Assembly (NCBI GenBank): GCA_965371355.1 | Contig: CBDUYD010000069.1 | Coordinates: 1-15,235 of the forward strand | Source of the DNA: JASJHI01 sp965371355 | Lineage (GTDB): Bacteria > Actinomycetota > Acidimicrobiia > Acidimicrobiales > Ilumatobacteraceae | DNA length: 15,235 nucleotides | Direction of reading: 5' to 3' | Shown here: piece after piece, positions 1 through 8,840 of the stretch | Layout: each line of letters opens with the position of its first letter | How positions within the stretch are numbered: position 1 is the stretch's first letter | The notes under the pieces: model-generated | What the model was told of the DNA's origin: nothing | What the model saw: the letters and a program-made list of their open reading frames with translations, nothing else | Database searches by the model: none | Position numbers and translations under genes: made by a program

Positions 1-3000
1 CCGATCCTCGACGTGCCACCCGTCGTCGAGCTGACCAAGACCGTGACACCTACGCAGATCGCGCCCGGCGAGACCGTCGACTACACCTATGTGGTCCAGA
101 ACCGGTCGACGATCGAACCGCTGGCCGTCATCAGCCTCTTCGACCTGCTCCCGACATCGCTGATTCCCGTCGACCTCACGGCCGCCTGCGGGTTCGACGT
201 CGTTCCGCCGATCTGGCTCGACCCCGACGACGGCGTCGACGGCTCGGGAACCGATCAGGTGACGTGCACGCCGATCACACGCGCCCCGGGGGTTCCCGCC
301 GGTGAGAACCCATCGAACTACAACCACACGAACGTGGCGACCGTCGAGGGTGCCGACGACGAGATCCTCGACTCACAGAGCGGCGAGAACCCGCTCCCCT
401 ACGTCACCGACGACGACTACGCCACAGTGATGATCCGTGAGCCCGGATCGGTCGAGGTTCGAAAGCAAGCAACGCCGCCCGGTGAGGAGTTCACCTTCGG
501 GCTCACCGGCGAGCAGGACCAGAGCACGGTCCCCACCGCGGGTGCACCGGACATCTACCCGCCGATCGTCTGGGACGACCTCACGCCGGGGATGTTCGAT
601 CTCACCGAGACCGTCCCGCCGTTCTGGACGCTCACCGGGATCACCTGCTCGATCGGCACCACCGACGTGCCGACCACGCCGATCGCCGACGGCGTCCAGT
701 TCGACCTCGACTGGGGTGACCACGTCGTCTGTATCGCCACCGACGTCCTGCGCCGGCAGCCGTACCAGATCCTCGTCACCCCGGAGGATGACGAAAACCG
801 GCTCACCGATGATCACACCTACACCGTCGAGCTGAGGACCGACGCCGACGACGACGGAGCACTCGACGAACTCGTCGTCGGGGCCACCGTCGATCTGTCG
901 TGGGCGGGCCCGACAGGGTCCCAGATCACCGACGTCAACGGCGCTCCGATCACGCCGACCAGCACGACCACCTGCGTCACCCAGGACGGCTCCGATCCGC
1001 TGTTCCCCGAGGGCACCTGCGAGGTGATCGTCGGGTCGCCGACCAACGTGGGGTCCGGAGCGTTGACGGCGAGCTTCGATATTCCCGACCCGGGCGCAGG
1101 CGTGCCCGAACTGCCGACCGGCGATCCGGAAACCACCTGCACGAACCCGACGTTCGCCGGGGACGTGATCACCGTCTGCAACGCGGTGCAAGACGTGCAG
1201 CGGATCGAGGACTCGGGCAACAAGACCTGGGTCGGCTACGAGGTGACAGTCGAGCCCGATGGCACCAACCCGCTTGGCTCCGAGCACGTATTCACCATCG
1301 ACGTCGTGCGCACCGACGGCACCACCGACACCCCGGCGGCCGACGGCACGGTGGTGAACTTCACATGGACCGGTCCGGCCGGCAGCCAGGTGATCGAGGT
1401 CGACGGTGCGCCGGACGTCGACGCGACGTCTTGCACCACCACCGGCGGAAGCTGCACCGTCACGGTCGACTCCGACACGAACTTCGGCACCGGAACGCTG
1501 ACGGTCACAACCGTCGAAGGTGACCTCATCGGCGTGGGTGTGCGCGCCGAAACGCCCACGCCGGACTCCGACCTCACGGCCTCCAAGACGTGGGTCGACT
1601 GGCGGGTGACCGCAACGCCACAATCGGCGACCAACGCGGTCGATGATGACCATCTGTTCACGCTGTTGCTCGAGCGCAACGACGGCTCCGGGTGGGTGCC
1701 CGAGACCGCTGGTTCGATCGATGTGTCTTGGGCGGGTCCGACCGGGTCGGCGATCACCGCGCTGAGCGCTGGGACGATCGATGTTCCGCCGACGACGGCG
1801 ACGTGCGACGTCGACGCGAACGGTGAGTGCGAGGTGACGGTGTCGTCACCGGCGAGCGGTGCTGGGACGTTGACGGCGACGTCGGTGAACGTCTCGCTGC
1901 CCGGGTATTCGCCGCCAGGTGCCGCCCCCGGCGCGGCGTTCGATTTCGACATCGACGACGAGACCGCCGACAAGACCTGGGTCGAGCTGCTCGCATCGGT
2001 GGAGACAACGGGGACGAACATCGTCGGTGACGATCATGTGTTCACGCTGTCGGCGTTCTTCGACGATGGTGGCGGCCAGCAGGCGGCCACCGGCGCGGTG
2101 TTCGCGTTCACGTGGGCCGGCGACGGCACTGCGCTACCGGCGGCGACCTGTACCGCGGTTGCCGCGGCCAACACGTGTGAAGTGACGGTGTCGTCCGATG
2201 CCGCGGGTGAAGGGACGATCACGATCGACACGGTGACGGTGACGGCGCTGGGCGAGACCTTCACCGACGAGGTGCCGGTGGCGGCGGCTGGCGGGTCGCT
2301 GTCGGCCGACAAGACCTGGGTGCGGTTCGAGGCCGACGTGCAGACCTCGGGGACCAACCTGGCCGGTGACCCGCACACGTTCACGATCACGGCCACCTAC
2401 GACGACGGGACCACGACGAGCGCGGTTCCCGATGGCTCGACGGCCACCTATACGTGGGGTCCCGACGGCGCGGCCGTTCCACCGACCGGCTGCACGTTCG
2501 CGTCCGGGACCTGCACGGTGATCGTGTCATCGGCCACCCCCGGCTCGGGGACGCTCGAGATCACCGAAATCGAGGCGACGATCGGTGGCGACGTGGTCAC
2601 CGGCGACCCCTCCGCCACGCCTCCCGGTGTGATCCCATCGGCCGGCGGCTCCCTCGAGGCCACCAAGACATGGATCGAGGTTCGGGCCGACGTGCAGACG
2701 ACGGCCACCAATCTTTCCGGTGACGACCACGTCTTCACGCTCTCGGCGTTCACCACCGACGACGGCACCACCGAGCAGCCTGCCAACGGCGCGATCTTCG
2801 ACTTCACCTGGACGGGCACGAGCGCCACTCCGGCAACCACCTGCACCGCCGCCCCGACCGAGAACACCTGTGAGGTGACCGTGTCGTCCGCGGTCGCGGC
2901 GACGGGAACCCTCACGATCGACACCGTGACCGTCACGGCGGCCGACGGGACCACGTTCACCGACGTCGTGCCGGCGGCGGCCACCGGCGGACAGCTCGCG

Positions 3001-4842
3001 GCGACCAAGACCTGGATCTCGTTCGACGTCGACATCACACCCGAGACAGCCCTCAACCCGCGCGGCGAGGAACACATCTTCACGATCACGGTGCAGGTCG
3101 ACGAGGGTTCGGGCCTCGGCGAGCTGTTGATCCCGCCGAACAGCGGATCGGTCGACTGGTCGTTCGACGCCACCGACGGCTCGACCGTCACCGGCATGTG
3201 CACGCTCACCGCAGGCGGTGACTGCGATGTCGCCCAGAACTCGGCGATCCTGGGCACCGGCACGCTCACGGCCACCGTGCTGAGGGTGAACTACGACGGC
3301 ACCGACTTCGGGCCGATCGACCTGACCGCCGCCGGATCGGGCCAGTCACCCGACCTCACCGTTCCTCCGACAGCGGAGAAGATCTGGGGCGGCTACGAAC
3401 TCGTGCTCGACCCGGAGACGGCGGTCAACCTCTGGCCGACGCAGCCCGACCATGTCGTCACGCTGACGCTCGACGCCGTGCCCGACACCCCACTCCTGCC
3501 CATCGACGCGCAGGACCTCGACGTCACGCTCACCAGCACCGTGGCCACGATCACCGCGGTGAGCAACGGAACGATCATCACTCCGACGACCGCGACCTGT
3601 ACCACCGACGCGGTCGGCGAATGCGAGGTCACCATCACCTCGACCGGTCCGGGCGCGGCGACGCTCTCGGCCTCATACACGGCGACCATCGGGAACTTCC
3701 CGCCGATCCTCATCCCGGCCGACAACGACGCCGACAAGGTCTGGCGCACATTCCGCGTGAACGTCACGCCGCAGACCGCGCAGAACCTGCTGACGTCACC
3801 GCACACGTTCACCGTCACCGTCGAGCAGACCGATGACGGCACCACCTGGACGCCGGTTCAGGGAGCGGTTCCGACCGCCGTCGTCAGTGCACCCGCCCAG
3901 ATCACCGGTGAGACGTGCAGCGCCGGAACCGACGCAAGCGGCGAGTGCACCGTCACCGCCACCAGCCCGACCGCGGCCGAGGTGACCCTGTCGGCCACCT
4001 ACATCGGCTCGGTCGATTCGGCCACGGCCGAGTTCGGCGACGAGGGCGACAAGACGTGGATCGACTACCTGGTCGAGGTCGACCCGCCCACAGCCGAGAA
4101 CCTCGTCGGCACCCAGCACATCTTCACCGTCTCCGTGCGGATCGATCGCGGCGGGGGTGCGGGTTTCGAACCGATCGAGGGGGCGATCCCGGCGATCGCC
4201 CTCGCAGGACCCGGTGAAATCACCGGCGAGACCTGCTCGGCGGGTACCGCCGCCGACGGGACCTGCACGGTGACCATCACCTCCACCACACCCGGCCTGC
4301 TCACGGTCACCGCCTCGTTCGAAGGGACCGCCGGCGACGGCGAGAGCGGAACGTTCTCCGGTGCCGGCGAGAAGACGTGGGTCGACTACCGGATCGACGT
4401 CGATCCCGACATCGCGACCAACAACACGGGCGATCCGCACGTCTTCACCGTCACCCTCGAGGTCGATCGTGGCAGCGGATTCGGGCCGGCGTCCGGCGAG
4501 ACGGTCCAGTTGGCCACCACCGGTGTCGGCCAGATCATCGGTATCGACGCGGCCGGGGGGCCCGCCAACACCTGCGCCACCGACGGCAACGGCCAATGCC
4601 GGGTAACGGTCAACTCGACGTCTGCGGGCAGCCTGACCCTCACCGCCATATATGACGCCGACGTCGGCGGAACCGAGCGCGTGTTCGCCGACTCCGGCCA
4701 GAAGAACTGGATCGATCAAGACCTCCCGGCAACCGGAGCCGGCGCGGGCCGGATCATCCGGATCGCGGCAGGGATCATGCTGCTCGGCCTGCTGCTCGTG
4801 CTGCTCGCCCGCCGCCGCCGGTCGATGCTCGCCGCCGCCTGA
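1..4842 (+). CDS. Large LPxTG-anchored, multi-domain surface protein (5' partial)
   Basis: The frame is open from the first base, so the true start and signal peptide lie upstream; about 1,613 residues are visible. Order of parts: a DUF11-like segment (ELTKTVTPTQIAPGETVDYT, first ~100 residues); a SpaA/DUF5979-like beta domain near residues 140-245 (GSVEVRK, then LTPGMFDLTETVPPFWTLTG, then Cys); one degenerate and ten clear Ig-like modules; and a C-terminal LPATG signal with a hydrophobic helix and an Arg-rich tail. The modules start with K-x-W, contain an H-x-[FYV]-T strand and one Cys pair, and end near a T-[LI]-T strand. Composition is rich in Thr, Asp, Gly and Ala with almost no Lys except at module starts. 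By family knowledge it should be exported by Sec and covalently attached by a class of sortase; none is encoded here. The role is probably adhesion or a surface stalk; the ligand is unknown. The function is inferred, the architecture is seen. Confidence 0.93.
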   Translation, partial: PILDVPPVVELTKTVTPTQIAPGETVDYTYVVQNRSTIEPLAVISLFDLLPTSLIPVDLTAACGFDVVPPIWLDPDDGVDGSGTDQVTCTPITRAPGVPAGENPSNYNHTNVATVEGADDEILDSQSGENPLPYVTDDDYATVMIREPGSVEVRKQATPPGEEFTFGLTGEQDQSTVPTAGAPDIYPPIVWDDLTPGMFDLTETVPPFWTLTGITCSIGTTDVPTTPIADGVQFDLDWGDHVVCIATDVLRRQPYQILVTPEDDENRLTDDHTYTVELRTDADDDGALDELVVGATVDLSWAGPTGSQITDVNGAPITPTSTTTCVTQDGSDPLFPEGTCEVIVGSPTNVGSGALTASFDIPDPGAGVPELPTGDPETTCTNPTFAGDVITVCNAVQDVQRIEDSGNKTWVGYEVTVEPDGTNPLGSEHVFTIDVVRTDGTTDTPAADGTVVNFTWTGPAGSQVIEVDGAPDVDATSCTTTGGSCTVTVDSDTNFGTGTLTVTTVEGDLIGVGVRAETPTPDSDLTASKTWVDWRVTATPQSATNAVDDDHLFTLLLERNDGSGWVPETAGSIDVSWAGPTGSAITALSAGTIDVPPTTATCDVDANGECEVTVSSPASGAGTLTATSVNVSLPGYSPPGAAPGAAFDFDIDDETADKTWVELLASVETTGTNIVGDDHVFTLSAFFDDGGGQQAATGAVFAFTWAGDGTALPAATCTAVAAANTCEVTVSSDAAGEGTITIDTVTVTALGETFTDEVPVAAAGGSLSADKTWVRFEADVQTSGTNLAGDPHTFTITATYDDGTTTSAVPDGSTATYTWGPDGAAVPPTGCTFASGTCTVIVSSATPGSGTLEITEIEATIGGDVVTGDPSATPPGVIPSAGGSLEATKTWIEVRADVQTTATNLSGDDHVFTLSAFTTDDGTTEQPANGAIFDFTWTGTSATPATTCTAAPTENTCEVTVSSAVAATGTLTIDTVTVTAADGTTFTDVVPAAATGGQLAATKTWISFDVDITPETALNPRGEEHIFTITVQVDEGSGLGELLIPPNSGSVDWSFDATDGSTVTGMCTLTAGGDCDVAQNSAILGTGTLTATVLRVNYDGTDFGPIDLTAAGSGQSPDLTVPPTAEKIWGGYELVLDPETAVNLWPTQPDHVVTLTLDAVPDTPLLPIDAQDLDVTLTSTVATITAVSNGTIITPTTATCTTDAVGECEVTITSTGPGAATLSASYTATIGNFPPILIPADNDADKVWRTFRVNVTPQTAQNLLTSPHTFTVTVEQTDDGTTWTPVQGAVPTAVVSAPAQITGETCSAGTDASGECTVTATSPTAAEVTLSATYIGSVDSATAEFGDEGDKTWIDYLVEVDPPTAENLVGTQHIFTVSVRIDRGGGAGFEPIEGAIPAIALAGPGEITGETCSAGTAADGTCTVTITSTTPGLLTVTASFEGTAGDGESGTFSGAGEKTWVDYRIDVDPDIATNNTGDPHVFTVTLEVDRGSGFGPASGETVQLATTGVGQIIGIDAAGGPANTCATDGNGQCRVTVNSTSAGSLTLTAIYDADVGGTERVFADSGQKNWIDQDLPATGAGAGRIIRIAAGIMLLGLLLVLLARRRRSMLAAA
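1222..4701 (+). repeat. Ten tandem protein modules opening with K-x-W, each with a Cys pair
   Basis: The Lys codons that open the modules are at 1222, 1585, 1972, 2311, 2665, 3007, 3379, 3736, 4051 and 4372, with a last half-motif (KNW) at 4702 just before the sorting signal. Unit lengths are therefore 121, 129, 113, 118, 114, 124, 119, 105, 107 and 110 residues. A more diverged unit precedes them from about 757. Each module has [DETSNQ]-K-x-W, a [TD]-x-[HD]-x-[FVY]-T strand about 20 residues later, and a C-x(6-8)-C hairpin followed by a [VI]-[TIA]-x-[NS]-[ST]-like strand. The repeat is visible in protein; at the DNA level the copies have diverged, modules 3 and 5 being among the most alike. 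Confidence 0.9.
4723..4839 (+). other. Sortase sorting signal LPATG, membrane helix and Arg tail
   Basis: LPATG is encoded at 4723-4737. It is followed by a short Gly/Ala linker, a hydrophobic stretch (IAAGIMLLGLLLVLLA) and a positive tail with four consecutive Arg, then the stop. This is the canonical tripartite cell-wall sorting signal, where sortase cuts between Thr and Gly. Confidence 0.93.
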
Positions 4843-4890
4843 GTTCGTCCGACCCCGCCAGACCCCGCCCGGTTGCGCATGCGGCGCCGG

Positions 4891-5637
4891 TCACATCTCG
4901 GTCGACGTGTTCCCCTCCGCCACCGTGGAACCCTTCGCCTTCGCCTCGACCGCCTCTTCGGAGATCAGATAGCGGCTTCCGCCGGCGAACCGGCGCTGCG
5001 GGATCTCATTGCGTTCGGCCCAACGCCGAACCGCTTCCTGCGAGATGCCCAGACGCTCGGCGGCTTCGCGGCGCGTGATCCAGCCCTCGCGGTCGGCCTC
5101 CAGTCCGCAGAGCAGGGCCTCGACGTCGGCTCGCTTGACGACAACTCCCCCACCCCCTCGCACGTGACGCGAAGCAAGGGTGTTGATCGCCGCGCCGACT
5201 CCGAAGCCGAGCTTCCCGGGGGGCAGGAGCTCGTGAGCCTCGCTCCGCAACATCTCCTCCGCGGTCGGACCGTTGATCGCCTCGATGTGGGCGACCCCCT
5301 CCGGTGTGAGCCAGGCGGACACCCCGTCGCCCAGCATCTGACTCAGCCGTTGATGCTCGATCGGGCCCTTGGCGACGCGGGACCCGCGGGACAACAGCTC
5401 CACCGCGTCGTCGACGCTGACGAGCGGCGGCACGTCTTTCGGAAGCTCATCGGTGCGCCAGTACCGCTCATTCGCCGTCCGCCGCTCGAGCTCAACCCGG
5501 ACGTCGAGCAGGATGCCCGGCAGATGAAGCCACTCCCGCGGCGGCATGTGGTGCTCGCCGAGCACCGGCAGAAGCGGTGTCAGGCCGTCGCTCGCGTTGG
5601 TCGTCGGACTACGGTCGTCGTTCAGGACATCGATCAT
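4891..5637 (-). CDS. Excisionase-type HTH DNA-binding protein with unrecognised N-terminal region
   Basis: The product is about 248 residues from the ATG at 5637; an upstream in-frame GTG at 5694 would add 19 residues. Neither start has a convincing Shine-Dalgarno sequence, so the start is uncertain. The last ~65 residues are a clear HTH_17/MerR-like helix-turn-helix: GWITRREAAERLGISQEAVR, then RRWAERNEIP and a wing with GGSRYLIS, as in excisionases and helix-turn-helix transcription regulators. A Gly run (RGGGG) links it to an N-terminal ~180 residue region that I do not recognise; this contains LHLPGILLDV and a Glu/Leu-rich middle. No integrase, att site or phage gene is nearby, so a regulatory role is more likely than true excisionase. 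It converges on the surface protein gene (48 bp gap) and is divergent from the HtrA-like gene. Single-stranded or other binding targets cannot be told from sequence. Confidence 0.85.
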   Translation of the reverse strand: MIDVLNDDRSPTTNASDGLTPLLPVLGEHHMPPREWLHLPGILLDVRVELERRTANERYWRTDELPKDVPPLVSVDDAVELLSRGSRVAKGPIEHQRLSQMLGDGVSAWLTPEGVAHIEAINGPTAEEMLRSEAHELLPPGKLGFGVGAAINTLASRHVRGGGGVVVKRADVEALLCGLEADREGWITRREAAERLGISQEAVRRWAERNEIPQRRFAGGSRYLISEEAVEAKAKGSTVAEGNTSTEM

Positions 5638-5708
5638 ATGAATCGGCGCAACGACTCGCGACTCGTTGTCAGAAGCCACCTGGGATCCAAGCACGTGACG
5701 AGCGGCCG

Positions 5709-5740
5709 TTGCCGAGGACCCGAGTGGTCAGATGTAAGGT
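5709..5740 (+). promoter_or_regulatory. Weak candidate promoter for the HtrA-like gene
   Basis: In the ~100-bp divergent gap there is TTGCCG (5709-5714) and a TANNNT-type TAAGGT (5735-5740). The 20-bp spacer is longer than ideal, so this is only a candidate. It lies about 55 bases before the start codon at 5794. Confidence 0.3.
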
Positions 5741-5780
5741 CGTGTCCACACCGGCTGGCGGCCGGACCGCGGGCAACAAC

Positions 5781-5788
5781 GAGAAAGG
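5781..5788 (+). promoter_or_regulatory. Ribosome binding site that fixes the HtrA-like start
   Basis: GAGAAAGG sits 5 bases before the ATG at 5794. It supports starting the protein there and not at an upstream codon of the same open frame, which runs back to 4873 across the antisense HTH gene. Confidence 0.7.
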
Positions 5789-5793
5789 CGACC

Positions 5794-7428
5794 ATGTCGA
5801 GCCAGCGATCTCATCGGATCTTGATGTCGGCACTAGCGGGGGCACTGATCCTCGCCTCGTGTGGTGGAGGTGACAGCGACTCGTCATCGAGCGACGACAC
5901 GACCGCTGCACCGGAAGCAACCGACCAAGCCGCGTCCGACACGGCAGCTCCACCGGACACCGATCCGGTCGACACCGCCGCACCGCCGGCGGGTGATATC
6001 ACATCGATCGAGGAGATCCGGCCCGCCGTCGTCCAGATTCTCGCCCAGGGCTCGTTCCGCGATCCGTTGGAAGGGCAACAGTCGGGAGGCTGGACCGGAA
6101 GCGGGTTCGTCATCTCCTCCGACGGAATCGTCGTCACCAACAATCACGTCGTCACCGGGGCCGGCGCGGTGAAGGTTGTCCTCGAGGACGGTGAAGAGGT
6201 GCCCGCCCAGGTACTGGGTGTCTCGGAGTGCAACGACCTGGCCGTGCTGCAGTTGACCGACCCAGGGCCCTATCCGTTCCTCGAATGGCACACCGATGCC
6301 GTCACGCCGACACTCGAGGTGTTCACGGCCGGATTCCCCCTCGGCGACCCCGAGTACACCGTCACCCGGGGAATCGTCTCCAAGGCCGAGACCGACGGCG
6401 AAACGCAGTGGGCCAGCGTGCGCCACGTCATCGAACACGACGCCGCGATCCAGCCCGGGAACTCGGGCGGCCCGCTGGTGACCTCGGACGGCCTGGTGGT
6501 CGCGGTGAACTACGCTTCCTCTGATCCGGGTACCGGAACCGTTCAGTATCGTGCCATCGCCGCCGACCTGGCGTCGCCGGTCGTCGATGAACTGCAGAAC
6601 GGCGACAGCGAGACGATCGGAGTGAACGGTCAGGCCGTGATCTCCGACGATGAATCGATCGTCGGGGTCTGGGTATCTGCCGTCGAGGCCGGAACACCAG
6701 CCGCGGACGCAGGAGTTCTGCCCGGCGACATCATCACCTCGCTGAACGGTGTCGCGATGTCTCCCGGAACGATGGAGGCCTACTGCGATGTGCTTCGAAC
6801 CGCAGTGCCCGGCGATCCGATCGCCATCCAGGTCGTCCGCTTCGACACGGAAGAGGTCTGGGCGGGCGAACTCAACGGGACCGTGATGACGGCACGGCGC
6901 TCATTCGCCGCCGAGCTCGGCGAAGAGGTCGGCGAAGAGGGCGATGCCGCAGCGACCGCTTACGAGTACGAGACGGTCGTCGATGACACCGGAACGATGA
7001 CGGTCTCGGTTCCCACGGAATGGGCACAGCGAGACACCACAGCGACCGACCTCGGATTCCCGGGTGGGCCGACCCCGAGCATCAGCGCTGCCCCCGACCT
7101 CGCCGGGTTCCTCAATACTTACGAGAATTCCGGCATGGTGATGTTCGGCATCCCGTCGGGCATCACCGAGCCCGGCACAATCGATACCGTCCTCGACGCG
7201 AGTGCTCCCGATGATCCCAGCTGTGTTTCCGATAGCCGACTTCCATACGAAGATTCCGTCTTCGTCGGTCAGGTCGAAACATGGTTCTGCGACTTCGTGA
7301 TCTACATCGCCCTCGCAGCGAGTCCCGCGAGCCAACCCGATGCGCTGATGGTCATCGGAGTCGGTGCGGTCACCGAGGCCGATCTCGAAGCGTTCGACCA
7401 GATCACCTACACGTTCAACTTCCTGTAG
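5794..7428 (+). CDS. Secreted lipoprotein HtrA/DegP-like serine protease (S1C) with PDZ and C-terminal extension
   Basis: The 544-residue product begins with a lipoprotein signal peptide whose lipobox LASC puts the modified Cys at residue 23. A Ser/Asp/Thr/Ala/Pro-rich linker (24-68) follows. The trypsin-like domain (about 70-275) shows the full triad: His118 (TNNHVV), Asp148 (CNDLAVL) and Ser224 (PGNSGGPLV). A PDZ domain covers about 285-365 (GTPAADAGVLPGDIITSLNG). A further ~170 residues with two Cys (near PSCVSD and TWFCDF) begin with TVSVPTEWAQ and resemble the small ligand-binding domains found on some actinobacterial lipoproteins; I cannot name this domain. The protein probably sits on the outer face of the membrane and degrades or checks misfolded envelope proteins. 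It follows a good RBS and appears to be transcribed alone. Confidence 0.92.
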   Translation: MSSQRSHRILMSALAGALILASCGGGDSDSSSSDDTTAAPEATDQAASDTAAPPDTDPVDTAAPPAGDITSIEEIRPAVVQILAQGSFRDPLEGQQSGGWTGSGFVISSDGIVVTNNHVVTGAGAVKVVLEDGEEVPAQVLGVSECNDLAVLQLTDPGPYPFLEWHTDAVTPTLEVFTAGFPLGDPEYTVTRGIVSKAETDGETQWASVRHVIEHDAAIQPGNSGGPLVTSDGLVVAVNYASSDPGTGTVQYRAIAADLASPVVDELQNGDSETIGVNGQAVISDDESIVGVWVSAVEAGTPAADAGVLPGDIITSLNGVAMSPGTMEAYCDVLRTAVPGDPIAIQVVRFDTEEVWAGELNGTVMTARRSFAAELGEEVGEEGDAAATAYEYETVVDDTGTMTVSVPTEWAQRDTTATDLGFPGGPTPSISAAPDLAGFLNTYENSGMVMFGIPSGITEPGTIDTVLDASAPDDPSCVSDSRLPYEDSVFVGQVETWFCDFVIYIALAASPASQPDALMVIGVGAVTEADLEAFDQITYTFNFL

Positions 7429-7626
7429 AACAGCGTCCCGCCGGGCACCGTCCTGTCGTGCCGAGCAAGCGCCGATCGAGACCGAACAGCCGTTACTCGA
7501 CCGGCAGCGAACTGGACGTTTCGAGGGCGGTGAACCTCGCATACACGGCCCCGCGATCGCAAGCCCCGTCCGCACACCGCGGGCGCGTCCGGCCGTGGCG
7601 TCGTCCGCGCCCCCGCGCTGTGCACA
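7429..7626. other. Intergenic gap between the protease and transporter genes
   Basis: These 198 bases contain no supported gene. Shortly after the protease stop there is a weak inverted repeat (GGCAC at 7455, GTGCC at 7469) without a T-run, so it is not a convincing terminator. No clear promoter was recognised for the transporter. Confidence 0.4.
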
Positions 7627-8835
7627 ATGATCGAGGAGATGATCGAACCGACGGCGTCGTCACAGCGCTGGACCCAACTCGGGGTACTCGCGGTCGCGAT
7701 GGTCCTCGCGATGTCGACGTGGTTCTCGGCGTCGGCGGTCTCGGGGCAACTCGTCATCGAATGGGGGTTGTCGACGGGGCAGGCATCGTGGCTGACGATC
7801 TCGGTGCAGATCGGATTCGTCGTCGGCGCGGTCGTGTCGGCGACATTCAACCTCGCCGATCTGATCGCCCCCCGCAGGCTGCTGCTGTTCGGTACGGCGG
7901 GAGCCGCAGCGGCGAACATCGCGCTGCTCGCCGCCGGCGGGGCGGCGACGGCCATCGCGATCCGGTTCCTCACCGGCGCATTCCTCGCGCTCGTGTACCC
8001 GCCCGCACTCAAGGCGATGTCGACCTGGTTCCGGGCGGGGCGCGGACTGGCGCTCGGTGTGATGGTCGCGGCGCTCACGCTCGGCTCCGCGCTCCCCCAC
8101 CTCGTCAACGGCTTGGGGGGAGCCGACTGGAAGCTGGTGATCGGCGTGACCTCGCTGCTCACGCTGCTCGGCGGGATGATCGCCGAAATCGCCGGACGCG
8201 ATGGTCCGTACCCGTTCCCGAGCGCCGCTTTCGAGCCACGCCAGATCGCTGCCGTGCTCCGCAACCGCGAGGTCCGCTTGTCGTCGCTCGGCTATCTCGG
8301 CCACATGTGGGAGCTGTACGCCATGTGGGCGTGGTTCGCCGCCTTCTTCGCCGACACGCTGCTCGAGAAGGGACGCGACGACTCGGCGACGACGGTGTCA
8401 CTGGTGACGTTCGTCGTGATCGCCGTCGGCGCGATCGGCTGCGTCGGAGCGGGGCTCCTTGCGGATCGCTTCGGCAGAGCACGGATCGCCGGCGGGGCGA
8501 TGGTCATCTCAGGAGCCTGCGCATTCGCGATCGGGCCGATCCGGAGCGGTCCGCTGATCGTCACGGTGCTCGTCGCGCTCATCTGGGGGATCACCGTGGT
8601 CGCCGACTCGGCGCAGTTCTCGACCGTCGTCACCGAGGTTGCCGACCAGGCCTACGTGGGAACCGCCGTCACCTTGCAGTTAGCGAGCGGGTTCGTGCTG
8701 TCGGTCGCGACGATCTGGCTGGTACCAGAGGTGGAACGACTGGTCGGATGGGATTGGGCATTCATGGTGCTCGTGCCCGGACCCGTGCTGGGTGTGTGGG
8801 CGATGGCCCGTCTCCAATCGGTCGAGCGGCGCTGA
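7627..8835 (+). CDS. Major facilitator superfamily transporter
   Basis: The 402-residue protein is hydrophobic along its whole length, with about 12 predicted helices in two halves, as in MFS carriers. The first helix carries MSTWFSASAV. A charged loop sits between helices 2 and 3 (NLADLIAPRRLLLFG), the equivalent of the MFS loop motif, and FRAGRGLALG follows helix 4. The second half has LLADRFGRARIAGG, the clearest MFS signature (D-R-x-G-R type). The start could be ATG 7627 or ATG 7639. Neither has a well-spaced Shine-Dalgarno sequence; the GAGGAG directly abutting 7639 is too close. The substrate cannot be named. It ends only 5 bases before the convergent membrane protein gene. Confidence 0.9.
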   Translation: MIEEMIEPTASSQRWTQLGVLAVAMVLAMSTWFSASAVSGQLVIEWGLSTGQASWLTISVQIGFVVGAVVSATFNLADLIAPRRLLLFGTAGAAAANIALLAAGGAATAIAIRFLTGAFLALVYPPALKAMSTWFRAGRGLALGVMVAALTLGSALPHLVNGLGGADWKLVIGVTSLLTLLGGMIAEIAGRDGPYPFPSAAFEPRQIAAVLRNREVRLSSLGYLGHMWELYAMWAWFAAFFADTLLEKGRDDSATTVSLVTFVVIAVGAIGCVGAGLLADRFGRARIAGGAMVISGACAFAIGPIRSGPLIVTVLVALIWGITVVADSAQFSTVVTEVADQAYVGTAVTLQLASGFVLSVATIWLVPEVERLVGWDWAFMVLVPGPVLGVWAMARLQSVERR

Positions 8836-8840
8836 CGTCA

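Noticed and set aside
373..3275. Several long minus-strand open frames opposite the surface protein
   Set aside because: They are Arg/Val/Gly-rich or Ser/Val-rich mirror translations of a high-GC repetitive coding region. The plus-strand frame has clear domains and a sorting signal.
1222..4701. DNA-level tandem repeat or CRISPR-like array
   Set aside because: Unit length varies and the nucleotide copies are diverged; the periodicity is that of protein modules.
4843..4890. Possible terminator between the converging surface protein and HTH genes
   Set aside because: There is a repeated GACCCCGCC and a small CGCATGCG palindrome, but no stable stem followed by a T-run.
4891..5637. HTH protein as a phage or ICE excisionase marking a mobile element
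   Set aside because: No integrase, att-like repeat, tRNA gene or phage gene is present nearby, and the protein is far longer than excisionases.
4873..5793. Long N-terminal extension of the protease in the plus-strand frame
   Set aside because: It is antisense to the HTH gene and Arg/His-rich without domain character. The lipoprotein signal peptide and RBS place the start at 5794.
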